Part shown: piece by piece, positions 45,514 through 48,424 of the stretch
Numbering within the stretch: the stretch's first letter is position 1
How the letters are laid out: the number at the start of each line of letters is the position of its first letter
The notes under the pieces: model-generated
The model's input: only the letters and a program-made list of their open reading frames with translations
Told to the model about the DNA's origin: nothing
Databases searched by the model: none
Made by a program: the position numbers and the translations under genes
NCBI GenBank assembly: GCA_021029095.1
Contig: JAJOHG010000192.1
Span: 1 to 48,424 of the forward strand
Direction of reading: 5' to 3'
DNA from: Phellopilus nigrolimitatus
Taxonomy: Eukaryota; Basidiomycota; Agaricomycetes; Hymenochaetales; Hymenochaetaceae
Length of the DNA stretch: 48,424 bases

Positions 45514-48258
45514 ATGGAACACAACTGGCAGGTCAACGAAGAAGCCTACGATGTCGACGACGGAGATGAAGCCTACGAAGGTATGGACGCATATGTTGAC
45601 GGTACCGGTGCAGGGGCTGTTCTCTTCAGTAGTAGTGGAAGACGTGGTATCAACGATGGTGATGTTGACGACGACGGGGACAACTTTGAACAAGAAGACG
45701 AGGAAGATGATGATATACAAGATACTGAGTACGATGCAGAGAATGCCTTAGAGGCCCTACAAGAAGTGGATAGCCAGAGTCTACACAGTGCGTATCTCAT
45801 AATCAAGGCGTGTCAATCTTCGATGTGACGAACGTATTATCTCCTCCTCTAAATTAGTGAATCCACAAGAACCACTGGACATATCGGTAGTCGACGGTTC
45901 TGAAAGACTCGCCGTACTTGAACGCTTTCTCGCTTTAGTTCGTACAAGTATGCCAGGCGTCAACTCTTTTTCTGTTCCTTTAGGAACCCCCAGCCGAGAG
46001 GATGTAGAAGAGGATCCACAGTCGAGGTTATCAAGAGGAGAGCGAATGTCCCGCGTGAATGAATGGTGGAAGAAACCACATAGAGAACCGCAGCCAGCTG
46101 GCGTCCAGCTTCTGATGAGCGGCGAGTTCGGACGCGTTGGGCCCAAATTGCGCAGTCGGGGAGTGGGAAACCGAAGTCTGGCTAAACTGGTGAAAGAAAG
46201 GGTAGCGGGCCCTGGAAGAATACCGAAGGAGGACTTCTGCGAGGCAAGTAGTCAACATTTTTTGTCTCGGCATCAGTACTCTTGTAAGAAGCTAATCAAA
46301 GTATGCACGTAGACCCTCGTTCCGAACTCAGCAGGATCGGTAGTCGCATCTTATCCTGCGAATGTTTACTGTGGCCAATTTTCCGCTGGTATTACAAAAC
46401 TTACGGATACTATTCGAAATGGCTAAACTTAATGGTCATTTAGACTCGTCGTTTTACTACGTCTGTTGCAAAGGTGTGTATATTTCTGTTTCTGAGACCC
46501 TATCTAACATAAACCCGATTAATGACAACTTATGTAGACTTTAATCTTCATATCTATGATATGACTGCTCCTCGAATGCAAGGGAAGCATCCGAGCCTTC
46601 TTCATTACGATAGCAGCAGTGGTCACCAAACGACGATGAAAGTTCATAAGAGTGTGAAAGGTATCCCAGAAGGATGGACGATCACTGACTCTCACCTAAG
46701 CCCTGACAACCAGAGGTACGGAGTTTCCCCGGTTTCTATCCCTTTTCGCGTTTAATGATCCTTTGTAGAATGATTTATTCAGCAATGGTATAAGCCTATT
46801 TTTGTCATGAGTGTTTGAAAAGTCGTGCTTATAGTGGGTAAAGAACTCGACTGTGTACATGACGAAAACATTGGAGTACGATTCGACTCAAGTCCCTATC
46901 AACTTTTCCGACTCAAGGAATCCAAGAAGTCGAGGTCACACCTGGGGTTGGGACGATGACAGCTTCTGTATCTGGAGTTGCCGGTTTTCGGCTGATGGCA
47001 ACGAGGTGCACGACCTGCCTATTTTATCAACTTGCAAATTGATTAATATACCGTAATTATAAGGTTATTGCCGGAGGAAGAGGGAAGATTTTTGGTAAAT
47101 TCTCCTGTTCCTTTTAGACAGGATTGGACTTATACGAATTCTGTAGTGTATGACTTGTTGGAAGGAGAGACGAACTGTCAAGATATCGGCACACCGAAGA
47201 CGACGTCAATAGCTGTCTGCGGGCAGACTCTGGGAGCAACGTGCTGATAAGCGCTTCGGACGACACGTTTTGAAAGTTTGGTAAGTAATAATCCATATAC
47301 TTATTTGAAGTCTAGCATTGACTCTTATTCATTCATCAGGGATAGACGGTCGCTTGGATCGTCGACTCGACCGTCAGGTGTGCTTATCGGACACACGGAG
47401 GGTATTTACAAATGTCTCGGCAAAGGGAGATGGCGCTACGTCATCTCGAATGGCAAAGACCAGGCGCTCCGTCTATGGGACTGCGCATGATGCGCTCGAA
47501 TTCAGAGTATGAAGCTGTGAAAGATAAATTCTACGGGTTGAACAACTTTGATTATCGGTGGGTCGACCCTTGCTTCGGTTTCCTTGCATGTATTCAACTC
47601 ATTTGGATATCCTATAGGTATTCTGATGACAGGAAGCAAAGAAAGCCTGCACATCCCAAAGATTGTAGCGTTATGACCTATCGAGGACATACGGTCATGC
47701 GTACCCTTATCCGATGTCATTTCAGTCCTATAGAGTCAACGGGCTCCTCGTATATTTACTCTGGCTCTAGCGATGGGCGAGTACATGTATGTGTTGAATT
47801 TAGTTATCACGCACATGACTGTTCTTGAACATTCGACGCAGATTTGGTCTCTCGACGGCAGAGTCGTACAAGTGCTTGACCGCTCCAAGACGCTCCCAAT
47901 CAGCTTCGACCCGTCAGCGCCAGAACTAGCAGACACACATGAGCGGCGCGGCGGGGGCTTCTGCGTTCGCGACGTAGCCTGGCACTCGCGCGAACCTGTC
48001 ATACTCAGTGCGGCGTGGCATGCGCAAGGGAGCAGTACGGTAGCGCGTCACGAATGGAAAGGCCTATCAAAGATGGGTGGCCGTTTGGAGGACTGGGTGG
48101 GGAAACGTGACGCGGAAGCCCAGGAAGCGCGGAGGTCTCGAGCCGGCGAGCGCACGCCGTTAAGACGCTCTGTAACGATCATTCCTGGAGCATACTTCAA
48201 TTCCGATAGCGACGACGACGACGATGACGGGGAATATATTCCTGGGAACAGTGATTAA
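45514..48258 (+). CDS. DCAF11/LEC14B-like WD40 protein, with a cluster of frame-breaking indels
   Basis: WD40 protein of the type that serves as substrate receptor of CUL4-DDB1 ubiquitin ligases. Exons: 45514-45787, 45858-46243, 46313-46388, 46444-46473, 46538-46715, 46769-46787, 46835-47005, 47064-47094, 47147-47280, 47340-47557, 47618-47786, 47842-48258. The N-terminus is very acidic. Landmarks include YPANVYCGQFSA, FYYVCCKDFNLHIYDMT, IWSCRFSADGNEVIAGGRGK, GVLIGHTEGI, RYVISNGKDQALRLWD and YIYSGSSDGRVHIWSLDGRV; the acidic tail is SDSDDDDDDGEY. Intron 46244-46312 begins GC (GCAAGT) and ends AG. Between 47160 and 47490 the expected residues continue only with about six small indels: an extra base near 47163, two missing near 47190, one T missing near 47272, compensating +1/-1 near 47407 and 47444, and one missing near 47484. 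The other exons are clean. Confidence 0.88.
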
Positions 48259-48424
48259 ATTTGTATGTTTAGATATATTTTCTCCCCCTTGTTGTACCAT
48301 GTACCGATCGCTGCTTTTCCCATTTATTTGTGCGTGGATTGTCTAACGGCTAATCTCAAATTAAGGGTAAACGTGGAATTGTCAATGCTCATGAAGATTA
48401 ACGTTCACTTTACACAACTGTTCT
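48259..48424. other. 3' flank of the DCAF11-like gene
   Basis: The last 166 bases after the DCAF11-like stop. AT-rich; nothing recognised. Confidence 0.5.

Overview
This window looks like nuclear DNA of a basidiomycete fungus, most likely a mushroom-forming Agaricomycete. Almost every gene is cut by short GT-AG introns of about 45-75 bases, genes sit close together on both strands, and the proteins are fungal: a PalI/Rim9 membrane protein, a secreted-type agmatinase, an alkaline ceramidase and F-box proteins of the mushroom type. I found no tRNA, rRNA or CRISPR array. Gene models below were assembled by hand from reading frames and splice signals; where I give a protein length, the exon lengths add up to an intact frame.

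Left flank (1-12.9 kb): the 3' part of the mitochondrial processing peptidase alpha subunit (with reading-frame breaks), an alkaline ceramidase, a mitochondrially targeted protein with a proline/glutamine/asparagine repeat, a SAS4/PEHE-like chromatin protein, the H/ACA snoRNP assembly factor NAF1, and the mitochondrial elongation factor EF-Ts, which is divergent from NAF1.

Centre (13.6-34.1 kb): two full-length F-box paralogues, each 543 residues with identical exon and intron lengths, face each other as an inverted repeat about 16 kb apart. A third, broken copy lies beside the right-hand one. A 425-base Tc1/mariner-type MITE sits in the 3' flank of the left copy, and both other copies preserve the empty site. 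Between the arms are a decayed eIF2-gamma pseudogene and a strikingly GC-rich block. That block holds a membrane-anchored O-fucosyltransferase-like protein, a divergently transcribed GDP-fucose-type transporter, and a CoA-dependent acyltransferase-like enzyme. The first two would form a fucosylation pair (sugar donor import into the Golgi plus transfer to protein); the acyltransferase is a possible but unproven partner.

Right flank (34.8-48.3 kb): PalI/Rim9 (ambient-pH signalling), an agmatinase with ten exons, translation elongation factor 2 (a complete 842-residue frame), an APH-family small-molecule kinase, an uncharacterised conserved protein with an 8-base micro-exon, and a DCAF11/LEC14B-type WD40 protein carrying a GC-AG intron and a tight cluster of frame-breaking indels. 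Most of this flank is ordinary housekeeping sequence.

The most unusual feature is the central block: a GC-rich cassette with a fucosylation gene pair, bounded by inverted, frame-preserved F-box duplicates, with mobile-element and pseudogene debris at its left edge.
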